A DNA stretch of 64,000 nt from Balneolaceae bacterium. GTDB taxonomy: Bacteria; Bacteroidota; Rhodothermia; Balneolales; Balneolaceae. Location: positions 496,001 to 560,000 of the forward strand of contig JAXHMM010000006.1 in the NCBI GenBank assembly GCA_034521445.1. The letters are read 5' to 3'. Positions within the stretch are counted from its first letter, which is position 1, and the number at the start of each line of letters is the position of its first letter. Both the position numbers and the translations under genes were made by a program. Below are positions 9,200-17,935 of this stretch, in pieces. The notes under the pieces are model-generated. The model saw nothing but the letters and a program-made list of their open reading frames with translations, made no database searches and had not been told where the DNA came from.

Positions 9200-10504
9200 T
9201 CAGGATGAAAGACGTTCCAGGATGAGGGCGTGTCCCTGTCCCCCGGCCGCACAGGCGGCCACCAGGGCGAAGGTGCCGTCCTCGTCGTGCAGCCGGTTGA
9301 CGGCGGTGGTCACCAGGCGCGTGCCGGTGGCCCCGAAGGGATGGCCCAGCGAGAGGGAGCCGCCCAGGGTGTTGAAGCGGTCCATGGGAATCTCCCCCAC
9401 AGCCTTGTCGCGCCCCAGCTTCTCGCGGGCGAAAGTTTGGGAGTCCAGCGCCTTGAGCACCGTCAGGATCTGTCCGGCGAAGGCCTCGTGGAACTCGAAC
9501 ACGTCGATATCGTCGAGGGTGAGTCCCATGGCGTCCAGCACCTTCGGCGTAGCGTAGGCGGGTCCAAGCAGCAGCTCGTCCTTCGGGTCCTGCGCCACAT
9601 AGGTGTAGGCGCGGAGGACGGCCCTGGGATGCAGTCCCAGTTCCTTCGCCTTGGACCGGCTCATGATCAGCGAGGCCGAGGCGCCGTCGGTCAGGAAGGA
9701 GGAGTTGCCGGCGGTGACCGTGCCGTGGGGCTTGATGAAGGCCGGACTGAGCTTTTCGAGCTTCTCCATGGAGGTGTCCTCCCGGAAGCCGTTGTCCTGC
9801 TGTAAGGTGGCAAAATCGGGCGGCACCGCCGCGGGGAAGAGCTCATCGTCCAGCTTGCCGCTGTGGGTGGCCTCGGCCGCCAGTCGGTGGGAGCGGAGGG
9901 AATAACGGTCCTGCTCCTCCCGGCTGATGCCAAACCGGGCCGCCATGCGGTCGCAGCTCTCGCCCATGGTCTCCCCGGTGGAAAATTCGGCGATTTCGGG
10001 GATATCGGGCAGCAGGTCCGAGGGACGCAGGCCCTTGAAAAAGGAGAGCCAGTCTGACAGCGACTTGTACTTGCGGGCGTCCAGCAGCTTCTGCCGGAAT
10101 TTCCTGCGGAACCGGATGGGGATGTCCGACATGGTCTCGGTGCCTCCCGCCAGCACGATCTCGCACTGTCCGCTGCGGATCAGGTCCACCGCGCTGGTAA
10201 CCGCCTGGTTGGAGGAGATGCAGGCCATGGTCACCGTGTGGGCCGGCACGGAGTCCGGCACACCCGCCCCGAGAGCCGACTCCCGGGCCACATTGCTGGT
10301 GTTCACGTCCTGGATGACCGTCCCCATGATCACGCGGTCCAGCTGGGAGGCGTCGATGGCGGAACGCCCGATCAGGCCTTCGATGGCCATGCGTCCCAGG
10401 TCATAAGCCATCAGCTCCCTATACCCGGTGCCGGATCGCTGGAAAGGAATACGGCCGCCGTCCACAAACACGGCGGTACGTTCGGGTCGGGAGGATTCAT
10501 CCAT
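9200..10504 (-). CDS. fadI: Acetyl-CoA C-acyltransferase (beta-ketothiolase, FadI-like)
   Basis: Thiolase of 434 residues that cleaves 3-ketoacyl-CoA in the last beta-oxidation step. The nucleophilic Cys lies in TVTMACISSNQA, the second catalytic region is EFHEAFAGQ, then GGSLSLGHPFGATG with the active-site His, and near the C-terminus VAACAAGGQGHA carries the proton-shuttle Cys. The length and an insert around residues 130-170 fit the FadI/trifunctional-beta branch rather than the shorter FadA. First gene of the fadIJ operon. Confidence 0.93.
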   Translation of the reverse strand: MDESSRPERTAVFVDGGRIPFQRSGTGYRELMAYDLGRMAIEGLIGRSAIDASQLDRVIMGTVIQDVNTSNVARESALGAGVPDSVPAHTVTMACISSNQAVTSAVDLIRSGQCEIVLAGGTETMSDIPIRFRRKFRQKLLDARKYKSLSDWLSFFKGLRPSDLLPDIPEIAEFSTGETMGESCDRMAARFGISREEQDRYSLRSHRLAAEATHSGKLDDELFPAAVPPDFATLQQDNGFREDTSMEKLEKLSPAFIKPHGTVTAGNSSFLTDGASASLIMSRSKAKELGLHPRAVLRAYTYVAQDPKDELLLGPAYATPKVLDAMGLTLDDIDVFEFHEAFAGQILTVLKALDSQTFAREKLGRDKAVGEIPMDRFNTLGGSLSLGHPFGATGTRLVTTAVNRLHDEDGTFALVAACAAGGQGHALILERLSS

Positions 10505-10671
10505 GGGAGGGCGCCCTCGGGAGGCGCAGGTTAGATTGAGGTTCCTTTGCCAGGTAAGCTAAAATGGGCCAACGGCGGCTGCGAGTCAAGGGGAAGTTAA
10601 CAGTGTTAACCTGTAAGTCATTTCCCCGCACATTCCGGTGAAAAGCGTTTTGTCTGCATTTCCATTCTTCG

Positions 10672-10679
10672 TATATTTG
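10672..10679 (+). promoter_or_regulatory. Bacteroidota-type promoter for tRNA-Val
   Basis: TATATTTG matches TAnnTTTG; a TTG of a TTTTG run sits 19 bp upstream as the -33 element. It lies 44 bp before the mature tRNA 5' end. Nothing else was recognised between fadI and this tRNA. Confidence 0.65.
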
Positions 10680-10723
10680 CACATCGCTTCCGGGCGGTGC
10701 CCTGCCCGTAACAATCCCGAGAG

Positions 10724-10798
10724 GGGTGGTTAGCTCAGCTGGTTCAGAGCACCTGCCTTACAAGCAGGGGGTCACTGGTTCGAATCCAGTACCACCCA
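10724..10798 (+). tRNA. tRNA-Val (anticodon TAC)
   Basis: A full cloverleaf can be drawn: acceptor GGGTGGT pairs with ACCACCC, the D-arm contains AGCTCAG, the anticodon stem CCTGC/GCAGG encloses CTTACAA with anticodon TAC, and the T-arm has GGTTCGAATCC. The discriminator is A. CCA is not encoded and must be added after transcription. Confidence 0.95.
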
Positions 10799-10823
10799 CA
10801 CACAGGATTTTATCGTTTTTTAA

Positions 10824-10876
10824 GAGCCCCGTTTGGCCGTCCTCCTCCTCCCAGGCCATTCGGGGCTTCTTTTTTT
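10824..10876 (+). terminator. Intrinsic terminator after tRNA-Val
   Basis: AGCCCCG pairs with CGGGGCT, with an inner GGCC/GGCC helix, followed by a T-rich tract to about 10876. The T-run is only on the plus strand and overlaps the stop codon of the convergent hypothetical gene. Confidence 0.75.
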
Positions 10877-11387
10877 AATCCTTTTCAAACACCCTATCCC
10901 CCCATTTGCGCTCCCGGCGGGTGAGCCACGATCCCTGTCCCCGCTGCCGGACGAAGCGGCAGCCGCGGGCCGAGATCCAGCAGGCCAGGAAGGCCAGCAG
11001 CACAGCCGAAACGGTGGCCACCGGCTGCAGGGACACGTTACCGTAGACGGCCTGCCCAAAGTCTACCGCCCGGTTCAGGTGGGCCATGACCTGGTTGAGA
11101 GCCTCGCCCCCGTATCGCTGGTTGAAGGCGGCCGCAGTAAGGGTATTGTAGTCCTCGATCACGCGCGCCAGCCATGCGGCCTGATCGGGCCAGGCTACCA
11201 CGCGGCGGACCGCCTCTCCCAGCGACCCGAAGCCGGTCGCCAGTTTCTCAGGAAAGGATCCAGGCGCAGCCAGCGTGATGAGGGCGGCCAGCCCGGCCGC
11301 CGCTTTCAGCAGGTATTCCATCAGAAAGAGGATGGGCCTGATTACCATGTCAGCAGGGGAGTATCTCATGGCTGGCTTTGGGTTCAA
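10875..11387 (-). CDS. Hypothetical membrane protein
   Basis: I do not recognise this 170-residue protein. It has a hydrophobic segment at about residues 15-38, a central polar helical region of some 80 residues, a second hydrophobic stretch (about 122-142, VATVSAVLLAFLACWISARG), and a strongly basic C-terminal tail, giving two predicted membrane helices with a loop between. The stop codon lies in the T-tract of the tRNA-Val terminator. M7 is an alternative start. Amino acid use looks like a real protein rather than an antisense shadow, but no conserved motif was seen. Confidence 0.55.
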   Translation of the reverse strand: MNPKPAMRYSPADMVIRPILFLMEYLLKAAAGLAALITLAAPGSFPEKLATGFGSLGEAVRRVVAWPDQAAWLARVIEDYNTLTAAAFNQRYGGEALNQVMAHLNRAVDFGQAVYGNVSLQPVATVSAVLLAFLACWISARGCRFVRQRGQGSWLTRRERKWGDRVFEKD

Positions 11388-11564
11388 CGGGGACGCCTGA
11401 AGTATAGCAAAATATGCCGGAAGCTCCGCCCGCCCCGCTTGTTCCGTTGCATGTATCCGGGATTTAACCGTATTTAAAGACAGTAATCTGGAGAGACTGC
11501 GTTTCAGCGTACATACGGCAGGTGTTACCCTCTAACTCACACCAACCAAAGAAACGGGGTTCAT

Positions 11565-12002
11565 ATGGATGCCAAAAAGTACCTGATTGCAACGGTAACG
11601 GGGCTGATCGTGATGTTTGTTCTCGCCTACCTGGGACACACCCTCCTGATGGAGGCCATGTTCGAGAATTCTCCCATGGATGCCATCGCCAAAGATATGC
11701 CCAGCATACCGGGCATTGCAGTGGCCTACCTGGTTCTCTCGCTGCTAATGGCCTACATGTATCCGAAGGGGGTGGAAGGCAGCAGCGTGATGGGCAACGG
11801 GCTGCGTTTTGGCCTGCTGGTGGGGCTGCTCTTCTCGGTACCCATCTCTATCATCATGTACAGCACCATTGAGGGCGGCACTGTTACCATGATTGTGGCT
11901 GAGGGCGTCTGGCATATGATCGAACAGGGCGCCGGCGGCATGGCTATAGCCTACGTATATGGCGCGTCCGGCAACACCTCCTCGGCTTCGCCGGGCATGT
12001 AG
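11565..12002 (+). CDS. Hypothetical four-helix membrane protein
   Basis: A 145-residue hydrophobic protein with about four predicted transmembrane segments (roughly 6-28, 48-66, 80-102 and 108-132). No catalytic motif is evident and I cannot assign a family. It is a single gene between two divergently placed units and is followed by a strong hairpin at 12023-12061. The ATG was chosen because the hydrophobic helix starts right after a short basic MDAKKY segment. Confidence 0.65.
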   Translation: MDAKKYLIATVTGLIVMFVLAYLGHTLLMEAMFENSPMDAIAKDMPSIPGIAVAYLVLSLLMAYMYPKGVEGSSVMGNGLRFGLLVGLLFSVPISIIMYSTIEGGTVTMIVAEGVWHMIEQGAGGMAIAYVYGASGNTSSASPGM

Positions 12003-12022
12003 CCGGTAGACAGAATTAAAAA

Positions 12023-12061
12023 GCAAACCCCGCAGGCCCAATCTGGGCTGCGGGGTTTGTT
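12023..12061. terminator. Bidirectional intrinsic terminator
   Basis: AAACCCCGCA plus GCCCA pairs with TGGGC plus TGCGGGGTTT around a 3-nt loop, with one bulged G. It sits between the convergent membrane-protein gene and the DUF4382 gene and can serve both. Confidence 0.8.
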
Positions 12062-12085
12062 ATAGGCGGGATGGCCTGCGGGGGA

Positions 12086-12952
12086 TTAGTTTCCGCTGAG
12101 CGTAACGGTGCCCAGGTCGGTTTCCTCGCCTTCCTCCACTTCGATGTCTGTAATTGTGGTGTCGGCCCACGCATCGCCGGTAGGCTCGATGGAAAGGCGG
12201 TAGGTGCCTGCATCCAGTCCCCGGAAAAGGAAGCTTCCGGTGGAGTCAGGTTGGGTGGAGGAGGTGTCGTCCTCCATAATGGCAAAGATATTGGGATGGG
12301 CTTCGACCGGTTCGACCTGTCCTGCAAGGGACCCCGTATCGGAATCCCCTCCGTTTTCCACGAACGCCTTGAGAACGGGCTTCAGCAGGTACATGCCACT
12401 GTTTCCGGCCTTAACCACCGACTGTCCGGCATCAAAGTCAACGACCAGCTCCAGGTTTTCTCCCTCATCGAGTTGGGTGTCAAATCTTACTTTGTATCCG
12501 GACTGCTGTCCGCTGGGGACCTTCAGGTCCCGCAGGGAACTGTTCACCATCACGGTGTTATCGCTGCCCAGCAGCAGGCGCAGTTCGGTGTAACGGCCCG
12601 GCTCCAGGTCGGCGCTGGCCAGGAGCGTGTCTACGCCATTCTGCAGCTTGAGCAGGTCAACCGTCATGGGCTCCATCTCCAGGTCGATCCACTGCTCGTT
12701 TTCGCTGGAATCTTCCTCCGTGGCGTCTGAATCGGGAGGCAGGTGGCGGATACGGAGTCCCTGTACGTCAATATTCACCTGCTGGTAGTCGCCCGGGGCA
12801 TCGGTCAGGCGGATGTCGATGCGTCCCTTGCCTTCTTCCATCCCGCCCGTTAGGGTGTCGCTGCACGAGTAGCCGACCACAAGCAGCAATGCCAGTGCCA
12901 GGATGCTGTTCATCAGGGTGCGCAGGGGAGATGTCGTCGAAAGGTCTTTCAT
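12086..12952 (-). CDS. DUF4382 domain lipoprotein with C-terminal carboxypeptidase-regulatory-like domain
   Basis: About 288 residues. A signal sequence ending in LVVGYSC provides a lipobox, so the protein should be lipid-anchored outside the cytoplasmic membrane. The mature part opens with GRIDIRLTDAPGDYQQVNIDVQGLRI, the typical start of DUF4382 (beta-rich, extracellular, unknown role), followed by a prealbumin-like repeat (about 205-288, SLAGQVEPVEAHPNIFA then FLFRGLDAGTYRLSI). The ATG at 12952 was chosen because the reading frame upstream of it is not signal-like. Transcribed alone toward the shared terminator. Confidence 0.8.
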   Translation of the reverse strand: MKDLSTTSPLRTLMNSILALALLLVVGYSCSDTLTGGMEEGKGRIDIRLTDAPGDYQQVNIDVQGLRIRHLPPDSDATEEDSSENEQWIDLEMEPMTVDLLKLQNGVDTLLASADLEPGRYTELRLLLGSDNTVMVNSSLRDLKVPSGQQSGYKVRFDTQLDEGENLELVVDFDAGQSVVKAGNSGMYLLKPVLKAFVENGGDSDTGSLAGQVEPVEAHPNIFAIMEDDTSSTQPDSTGSFLFRGLDAGTYRLSIEPTGDAWADTTITDIEVEEGEETDLGTVTLSGN

Positions 12953-13183
12953 GGTTCTGAGCGTTAAATGGGCATTACATGGATGCTTCAGCATGGTATT
13001 GTTACTGTACAATGCGCGGGATGTTCCACGATGCCGCGCGGAGGTAGCAGGGCTAGTGTAGGGGATTTCCCCACAACTGCAAATAGGTCTGTCGTCCATT
13101 TGGATAGGCCTTATTTCCTTACATTTACCCTATTCCGGCTTGCAGGCATCCGGCCGGCAGACGGGTCACCGCATGATAGCCCT

Positions 13184-14680
13184 ATGGACGCACAACTCCA
13201 TATTTCCGTTGACGAGCAGGTCATCAATCCGGTCTGCGAATTTGCCTACAGCTGGTGTCGCAATTGCGGTATGGGAAAAAAGGATGCCGAGCGATTTACG
13301 GTAGCTGTGAGCGAGCTGATCAGCAACATCATCCAGTTCGCCTATCCGCGGGAAAGCCGCCACGGCATCGACCTGAGATTTCGGCATACGCTGACCGAAG
13401 TGGAGCTGGTGGTCAGCGAGGTGGGCGAGCCCTTCGATCCCGACCGTCATCGTTACGACCCACGCCGGGCCCTGGAAATAGATCAATTCGAGGGAGCCGG
13501 GCTGCGCCTCATGCGCGCCTTTACCGATGAGTGTCTCTTCGTCAACAAGGGCAAGGAGGGCAAGGAATTTCATCTCTCCAAGCGCCTTCCCGTGAGTGAG
13601 CTGGATACCGTTTTGGAGCGCTCTCGGATTTTAAAGCCTGCCCCTCCCAGAGAACCGGACGAGGGGAAAACGGCGGGGGATGAGGCCCGTGAAGCCTGGA
13701 CAGTGGAACGTGTGCGGGCAGAGGATGCCGAAGATGTGGCCAAACTGATCTACCGAACCTACGAATATTCCTATACCAAGGAAGACCTCTATTTCCCGAA
13801 AAAGATCGAGCAGTCCCTGCTTGCCAAGGAGAAGCTGGGCGTGATCGCCCGGCTGAAGAGCGGCGAGGCCATCGGTTACTTTGCCGTGCTGCGCAAGAAG
13901 GATTCCAATATCGCAGAGGTAGGGGAGGCGGTGGTATCCCCGCAGCATCGCCGCCGCGGAGTGATGAGCGCCATGATGGAGCGGCTCATTGAAGAGGCAC
14001 GCCGGCAGCGGCTGCATGGGCTCTTCGGCAAGGCGGTCACCATCCATCCGGTCAGCCAGCGCGTCAACCATAAATACGATTTTGTGAGTACTGCTCTGCT
14101 CTTGGCGGAGACCAGCAGCAAGGTGGTTTACAAGGGCTTTGACGAGCAGTACCCGCAGCCTGTCTCGGTGGTGGTCGATTTCCTGCCGTTGGCCGAATGG
14201 TCTCCCAAGAAGGTCTTCCTGCCCGCTCCTTACACGGAAATGCTGTTGGAGACCTACCGACAGCTGAGGGTCCCGATCGAACAGGCAACGCCGAAAGAAG
14301 GGCGTATGGCACCCCGGTCGGAAATTGAACTGATCATCAACTACTCCTATGCTACATCCCTGATAGTCGTGCACAAATACGGTCCGGACTTTCAGGAGGT
14401 GCTGGGCGACATGCTGGAAAGCCTGGAAGGACAGGAGAAGCGCAACGCAACTTATATGGACCTGCCTTTGGAAAATCCCCTAACGCCTGCCCAGTTTCCC
14501 CATATCGTCTCCCTGGGATTTATCTACAGCGGACTGGTTCCCCTCTTCCATCGAGACGCAGACTACCTGAGAATGCAGAAAATCTACAAACCCCTCGACC
14601 TGGAGCTGGTTGAGGTCTATTCCGACTTTGGAAAGGAAATCAAAAAACGAATTGCCGATGAGTACCGCCGCCATACATAA
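13184..14680 (+). CDS. Fusion of RsbW-type anti-sigma kinase domain and GNAT acetyltransferase
   Basis: About 498 residues. Residues 1-130 are a GHKL ATPase of the RsbW/SpoIIAB type: N-box ELISNIIQFAY and the G-box region FEGAGLRLMRAF. Residues about 150-310 form a GNAT domain with AEVGEAVVSPQHRRRGVMSAMM, whose HRRRGV binds acetyl-CoA. The C-terminal 190 residues are unassigned. The start at 13184 gives the normal domain start; the longer frame upstream is not protein-like. It overlaps the STAS gene by 23 bp. It probably works in partner switching, possibly coupling kinase output to an acetylation signal (inference). Confidence 0.85.
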   Translation: MDAQLHISVDEQVINPVCEFAYSWCRNCGMGKKDAERFTVAVSELISNIIQFAYPRESRHGIDLRFRHTLTEVELVVSEVGEPFDPDRHRYDPRRALEIDQFEGAGLRLMRAFTDECLFVNKGKEGKEFHLSKRLPVSELDTVLERSRILKPAPPREPDEGKTAGDEAREAWTVERVRAEDAEDVAKLIYRTYEYSYTKEDLYFPKKIEQSLLAKEKLGVIARLKSGEAIGYFAVLRKKDSNIAEVGEAVVSPQHRRRGVMSAMMERLIEEARRQRLHGLFGKAVTIHPVSQRVNHKYDFVSTALLLAETSSKVVYKGFDEQYPQPVSVVVDFLPLAEWSPKKVFLPAPYTEMLLETYRQLRVPIEQATPKEGRMAPRSEIELIINYSYATSLIVVHKYGPDFQEVLGDMLESLEGQEKRNATYMDLPLENPLTPAQFPHIVSLGFIYSGLVPLFHRDADYLRMQKIYKPLDLELVEVYSDFGKEIKKRIADEYRRHT

Positions 14681-14957
14681 GAGGGGGGATTGCGTTTCGG
14701 TTACCGTCTCGCGAACTTTCAATTTGCATCTGAGAAACTGCATCCAGGCACGCCTCGACAGCAACGTCAGCTGTCTGAAATTGGATCTTGGGCGATGCCG
14801 TTTTTTGGATACCGAGGCTGTTATCTTTCTCCTGCGGTGGATGAAATCCGGAAGGGAACTGGAGCTCGTGGATCCCCCGCCCATTTTACACGAAATTCTG
14901 GAGATCCTGGAACTAAGCGAGGAATGGGAACGCCTTTTCAACAAGCAAACCCCCTGA
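14658..14957 (+). CDS. STAS domain protein (anti-sigma factor antagonist-like)
   Basis: A 99-residue single STAS domain: a beta strand, then LKLDLGRCRFLDTEAVIFLLRW, matching the loop-helix region around the phosphorylatable residue in SpoIIAA/RsbV (usually DxSG.D-S; here LDTEA, with Thr where Ser is usual). The start ATG lies inside the end of the RsbW-GNAT gene, indicating tight co-expression and a cognate kinase-antagonist pair. No sigma factor or PP2C phosphatase gene lies next to it. Confidence 0.8.
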   Translation: MSTAAIHKRGDCVSVTVSRTFNLHLRNCIQARLDSNVSCLKLDLGRCRFLDTEAVIFLLRWMKSGRELELVDPPPILHEILEILELSEEWERLFNKQTP

Positions 14958-14960
14958 TTA

Positions 14961-15575
14961 ATGGCACAAGACGCATCTTCACCCATGGTTGAAATCGAGC
15001 TCGACCGCAACCTCTGGAACCGCTGCTACACCGTCCATACGCTGGTGCTCATTGGCAGCCGCGAGGAGGACGGGGAGTACAACCTGGCTCCCAAGCACAT
15101 GGCCATGCCCATGGGATTCAGCCCCTATTTCGGCTTCATGGGGACGCCTCGAAAAAGTACCTATCGGAATGTGAAGAGGGAGGGTTTTTTTACAGTCAGC
15201 TTCCCGGCCCCGGACCAGCTCATTACCTCCAGCCTGGCTGCCTCCCAGAGGGAAGAGGACGACTCCAAGCCCGTGATTCGCACCCTTCCCACCGTACCCG
15301 CGCGCAAAGTGGAAGGTTACCTGCTGGAGGGCGCCTGGTTTCAGTTGGAGTGCCGTCTGGACCAGATTGCGGGCAAGTTCGGCGAATGGGAAATGGTGGT
15401 GGGCGAGGTGGTGGCGGCCTACGTTCACGAGAAGGCCCTGCGTCGGACGGGAGAGGACGAGGAGGGAGGCAAGCGCATCTACCGGTCGCCCCTGCTGGCC
15501 TACCTGTACCCAGACCGCTTTGCGGTGATACACGAAAGCCATGCCTTCCCCTTTCCCAGGAATTTCAAGAGGTGA
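14961..15575 (+). CDS. Flavin reductase-like, FMN-binding split-barrel protein
   Basis: The 204-residue protein resembles the flavin-reductase-like/FMN-binding split-barrel family (DIM6/NTAB type): APKHMAMPMGFSPYFGFMGTP matches the N-terminal flavin-site region, with STYRNVKREGFFTVSFP after it. Such proteins reduce or bind FMN and often pair with oxygenases; no partner oxygenase is visible here. It starts 3 bp after the STAS gene and belongs to the same transcript. The substrate is unknown. Confidence 0.78.
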   Translation: MAQDASSPMVEIELDRNLWNRCYTVHTLVLIGSREEDGEYNLAPKHMAMPMGFSPYFGFMGTPRKSTYRNVKREGFFTVSFPAPDQLITSSLAASQREEDDSKPVIRTLPTVPARKVEGYLLEGAWFQLECRLDQIAGKFGEWEMVVGEVVAAYVHEKALRRTGEDEEGGKRIYRSPLLAYLYPDRFAVIHESHAFPFPRNFKR

Positions 15576-15585
15576 GCCTCGCATA

Positions 15586-16758
15586 ATGAGTGAACGAGCG
15601 CGCGCATTTCAACAGTGGTTTCTGGACCGGGAGGATGCCTTTACCGGCTATCTTCGCTCCCTGGTGGAAGTGGAGACGCCCTCCGACCGGCCCGACTGCT
15701 TTGAAGAGCTTTTTGACATCTTGAAGAGTTCATTTGAGGAGCTGAACTTCCGCGTGGAGCACCGGGAGGGGGAGACGTCGGCCGGTCAACTGCTCTGCTT
15801 ACCGCCGGATCTGCCGCCGGGTGAACCGGCACAGCTCGTCGTAGGACACTGCGACACGGTCTGGGAGGAGGGCACGCTAGGGGAGATGCCCTTCCGGATC
15901 GACGGTAACGAGATCTCCGGCCCCGGCGTCTACGACATGAAAACAGGCCTCGCCATGATGGTCTTCGGGCTGCGGGCCATTCGTGAACTTGACGGCACAC
16001 CGGCTTTGCCGCCGGTCTTTCTGATCACAAGCGATGAGGAAGTGGGCAGCGGGGACTCCCGCGCGCTGATCATGGAACAGGCCCGCCGTGCCCGGCGCAC
16101 CTTTGTGTTGGAACCCTCGCTGGGCATAGATGGGCGCATTAAAACGCGCCGAAAGGGCGTGGGACATTTTGAAATCGAAATCACGGGCAAGGCTTCACAC
16201 GCTGGACTGGCCCCGGAGGAGGGAGTGAGCGCCATCCTGGGACTCTCACACATTGTGCAGCAGCTCTTCAAGCTGAACGACCAACAGCGCGGGGTATCAG
16301 TCAACGTCGGGACCATCGAGGGAGGAGAGCGTTCCAACGTCATCGCGGCGCGCAGCAGGGCGGTAGTGGACGTCCGCGTGCCTAACAAGGAGGAGGGTCG
16401 GAGGATAGGTGAGGCCATTTACAGCCTTGAGCCTGAAATTGACGGGGTGGAGCTGGTGATAACCGGCGACATCAACCGCCCGCCCATGGAGAAGGGGGTG
16501 GCCAATGAGGCGCTCTGGCAGATAGCGTGCCGGCTGGGTGACGAGCTGGGGCTGGATCTTCAGGAAGGCACTTCTGGTGGGGCTTCCGACGGGAACTTCA
16601 CCAACCAGCACTCCCCCACTCTTGACGGACTGGGCGCGGTGGGGGAGGGGGCCCACGCATGGCACGAGAAGATCTTTCTGGAGGAGACCCTCTGCCGGGC
16701 GGCTCTTTTTTCGCTACTGCTGCTGGAACCCGAAACCGGGGAAGGCAAGGGCGCCTGA
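15586..16758 (+). CDS. M20 family metallopeptidase (carboxypeptidase G2-like)
   Basis: A 390-residue zinc exopeptidase. Metal and catalytic motifs in order: GHCDTVW (first His and Asp ligand region), GPGVYDMKTG (bridging Asp), TSDEEVGS (general-base Glu and ligand Glu), and GAVGEGAHAWHE near the C-terminus (last His ligand). The dimerisation insert with GKASHAGLAPEEG lies in the middle. The ATG at 15586 has AGAGGTGAG upstream and follows the flavin-reductase stop by 10 bp. Likely hydrolyses a C-terminal Glu-like residue from peptides or folates; the exact substrate cannot be told. Confidence 0.9.
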   Translation: MSERARAFQQWFLDREDAFTGYLRSLVEVETPSDRPDCFEELFDILKSSFEELNFRVEHREGETSAGQLLCLPPDLPPGEPAQLVVGHCDTVWEEGTLGEMPFRIDGNEISGPGVYDMKTGLAMMVFGLRAIRELDGTPALPPVFLITSDEEVGSGDSRALIMEQARRARRTFVLEPSLGIDGRIKTRRKGVGHFEIEITGKASHAGLAPEEGVSAILGLSHIVQQLFKLNDQQRGVSVNVGTIEGGERSNVIAARSRAVVDVRVPNKEEGRRIGEAIYSLEPEIDGVELVITGDINRPPMEKGVANEALWQIACRLGDELGLDLQEGTSGGASDGNFTNQHSPTLDGLGAVGEGAHAWHEKIFLEETLCRAALFSLLLLEPETGEGKGA

Positions 16759-16767
16759 CACTGCCGC

Positions 16768-17733
16768 TCAGCCTGCGACCAGCCGCCCGGCTAGATTATT
16801 CAGTTCCTGCCTTCGTTCCCCGATCAGGCCTTCCGCCAGCAGCTGAAGTTCCCTGAGGTTGGCCTTCCGGGTATTGTCCATGCCCTCGTTGCCTTCGTTG
16901 AGTCGCACCTGGTACCGATAATAGCGATTTTCCGGCAGCACCTGGCGGAGCTGAAAGTCGATGGTGTCGGCCACCCCGTCGAAGACCACGTCCAGGATGG
17001 GTGTGGCCCAGCCGGCCACGCCCCACCGTTCGGCTTTCTGAAGGGCGATGCGCCGGGTCAGTTTGCCGGTTCCCAGGGAGACCAGCAGAATATCCTCCCC
17101 CGGCCACATTACCTGAGCCTCGGCCCAGGCGCACATGGCGGGATTGTTGGCGTAGACGCCGCCGTCCACCAGGGCGTAGTAGTCGGTCTCGTCCTCGGGC
17201 GCGTCCAGGCGCAGGGGATCGAAGTAGGTGGGCGCGGCCGAGGTGGCGCGGCCTACCTTCTTCATGGGAAAATCGTATTCGCCGGCGAGTTCGGGATCGG
17301 AAGCTTTCCGGCTCTTGAAAAACCAGGGTACGCGACGTTCGATCTCGTAGCTGGTGACGACCACCGGTGTGAGGGCTTCCGACAGGCGGCTCTCCCCGAA
17401 ATATCGGTCGAGTACCTCCTCGATGCCCTTGGGCGGGTATTTGGCGTCGGCCAGGTTGCCCGCCGATCGCAGCCAGTAGCCGAAGGAGCGGTGAAAAATA
17501 CGGCTGCCTTCGGTGCGGTAGAGGTCCGCCAGCTCTCCCGCGGTATAGCGGGGCGTTCCGTCCTCCCATGGCGTGACCAGTCCCAGCGCCAGGATGCCCC
17601 CGGTTGACGTGCCCGCCACCAGGTCGAATAGTTGGCTGACCGGCTGCCCGGCCTCCTCCTCCAGGTGCTCCAGCAGCAGGGCCGGAATGAGTCCACGGAT
17701 GCCTCCCCCGTCTATGGCCAGTACCTTTTTCAT
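16768..17733 (-). CDS. Patatin-like phospholipase
   Basis: The 321-residue cytoplasmic lipid acyl hydrolase has the full patatin set: oxyanion loop IDGGGIRG (about 7-14), nucleophile elbow GTSTGG (about 41-46), and the catalytic Asp in VDGGVYANNP (about 188-197). No signal peptide. It converges with the M20 gene, ends 9 bp apart. Single gene; the physiological lipid is unknown. Confidence 0.93.
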   Translation of the reverse strand: MKKVLAIDGGGIRGLIPALLLEHLEEEAGQPVSQLFDLVAGTSTGGILALGLVTPWEDGTPRYTAGELADLYRTEGSRIFHRSFGYWLRSAGNLADAKYPPKGIEEVLDRYFGESRLSEALTPVVVTSYEIERRVPWFFKSRKASDPELAGEYDFPMKKVGRATSAAPTYFDPLRLDAPEDETDYYALVDGGVYANNPAMCAWAEAQVMWPGEDILLVSLGTGKLTRRIALQKAERWGVAGWATPILDVVFDGVADTIDFQLRQVLPENRYYRYQVRLNEGNEGMDNTRKANLRELQLLAEGLIGERRQELNNLAGRLVAG

Positions 17734-17935
17734 GTCGTATAGGGTTGATGAGCGTGGGTTTAGGTTAAAGGTATCAAAAAACCGTCAGCGATGGATGGCG
17801 ACTGCACCGCGGGCGGAAGTCACCTCCTGAAGCCCCTGTGGCGAATGTCGCCTGAATACCCTACCATACATGATATAGACCGGACGCGCTCCGCCGGTTA
17901 TGGCATACGGACATGCTCACTACGGCTCCCATCTC

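Noticed and set aside
12968-13183. 72-codon N-terminal extension of the RsbW-GNAT gene
   Set aside because: The extension is not similar to any domain start and overlaps the upstream intergenic region; the ATG at 13184 gives the canonical GHKL N-terminus.
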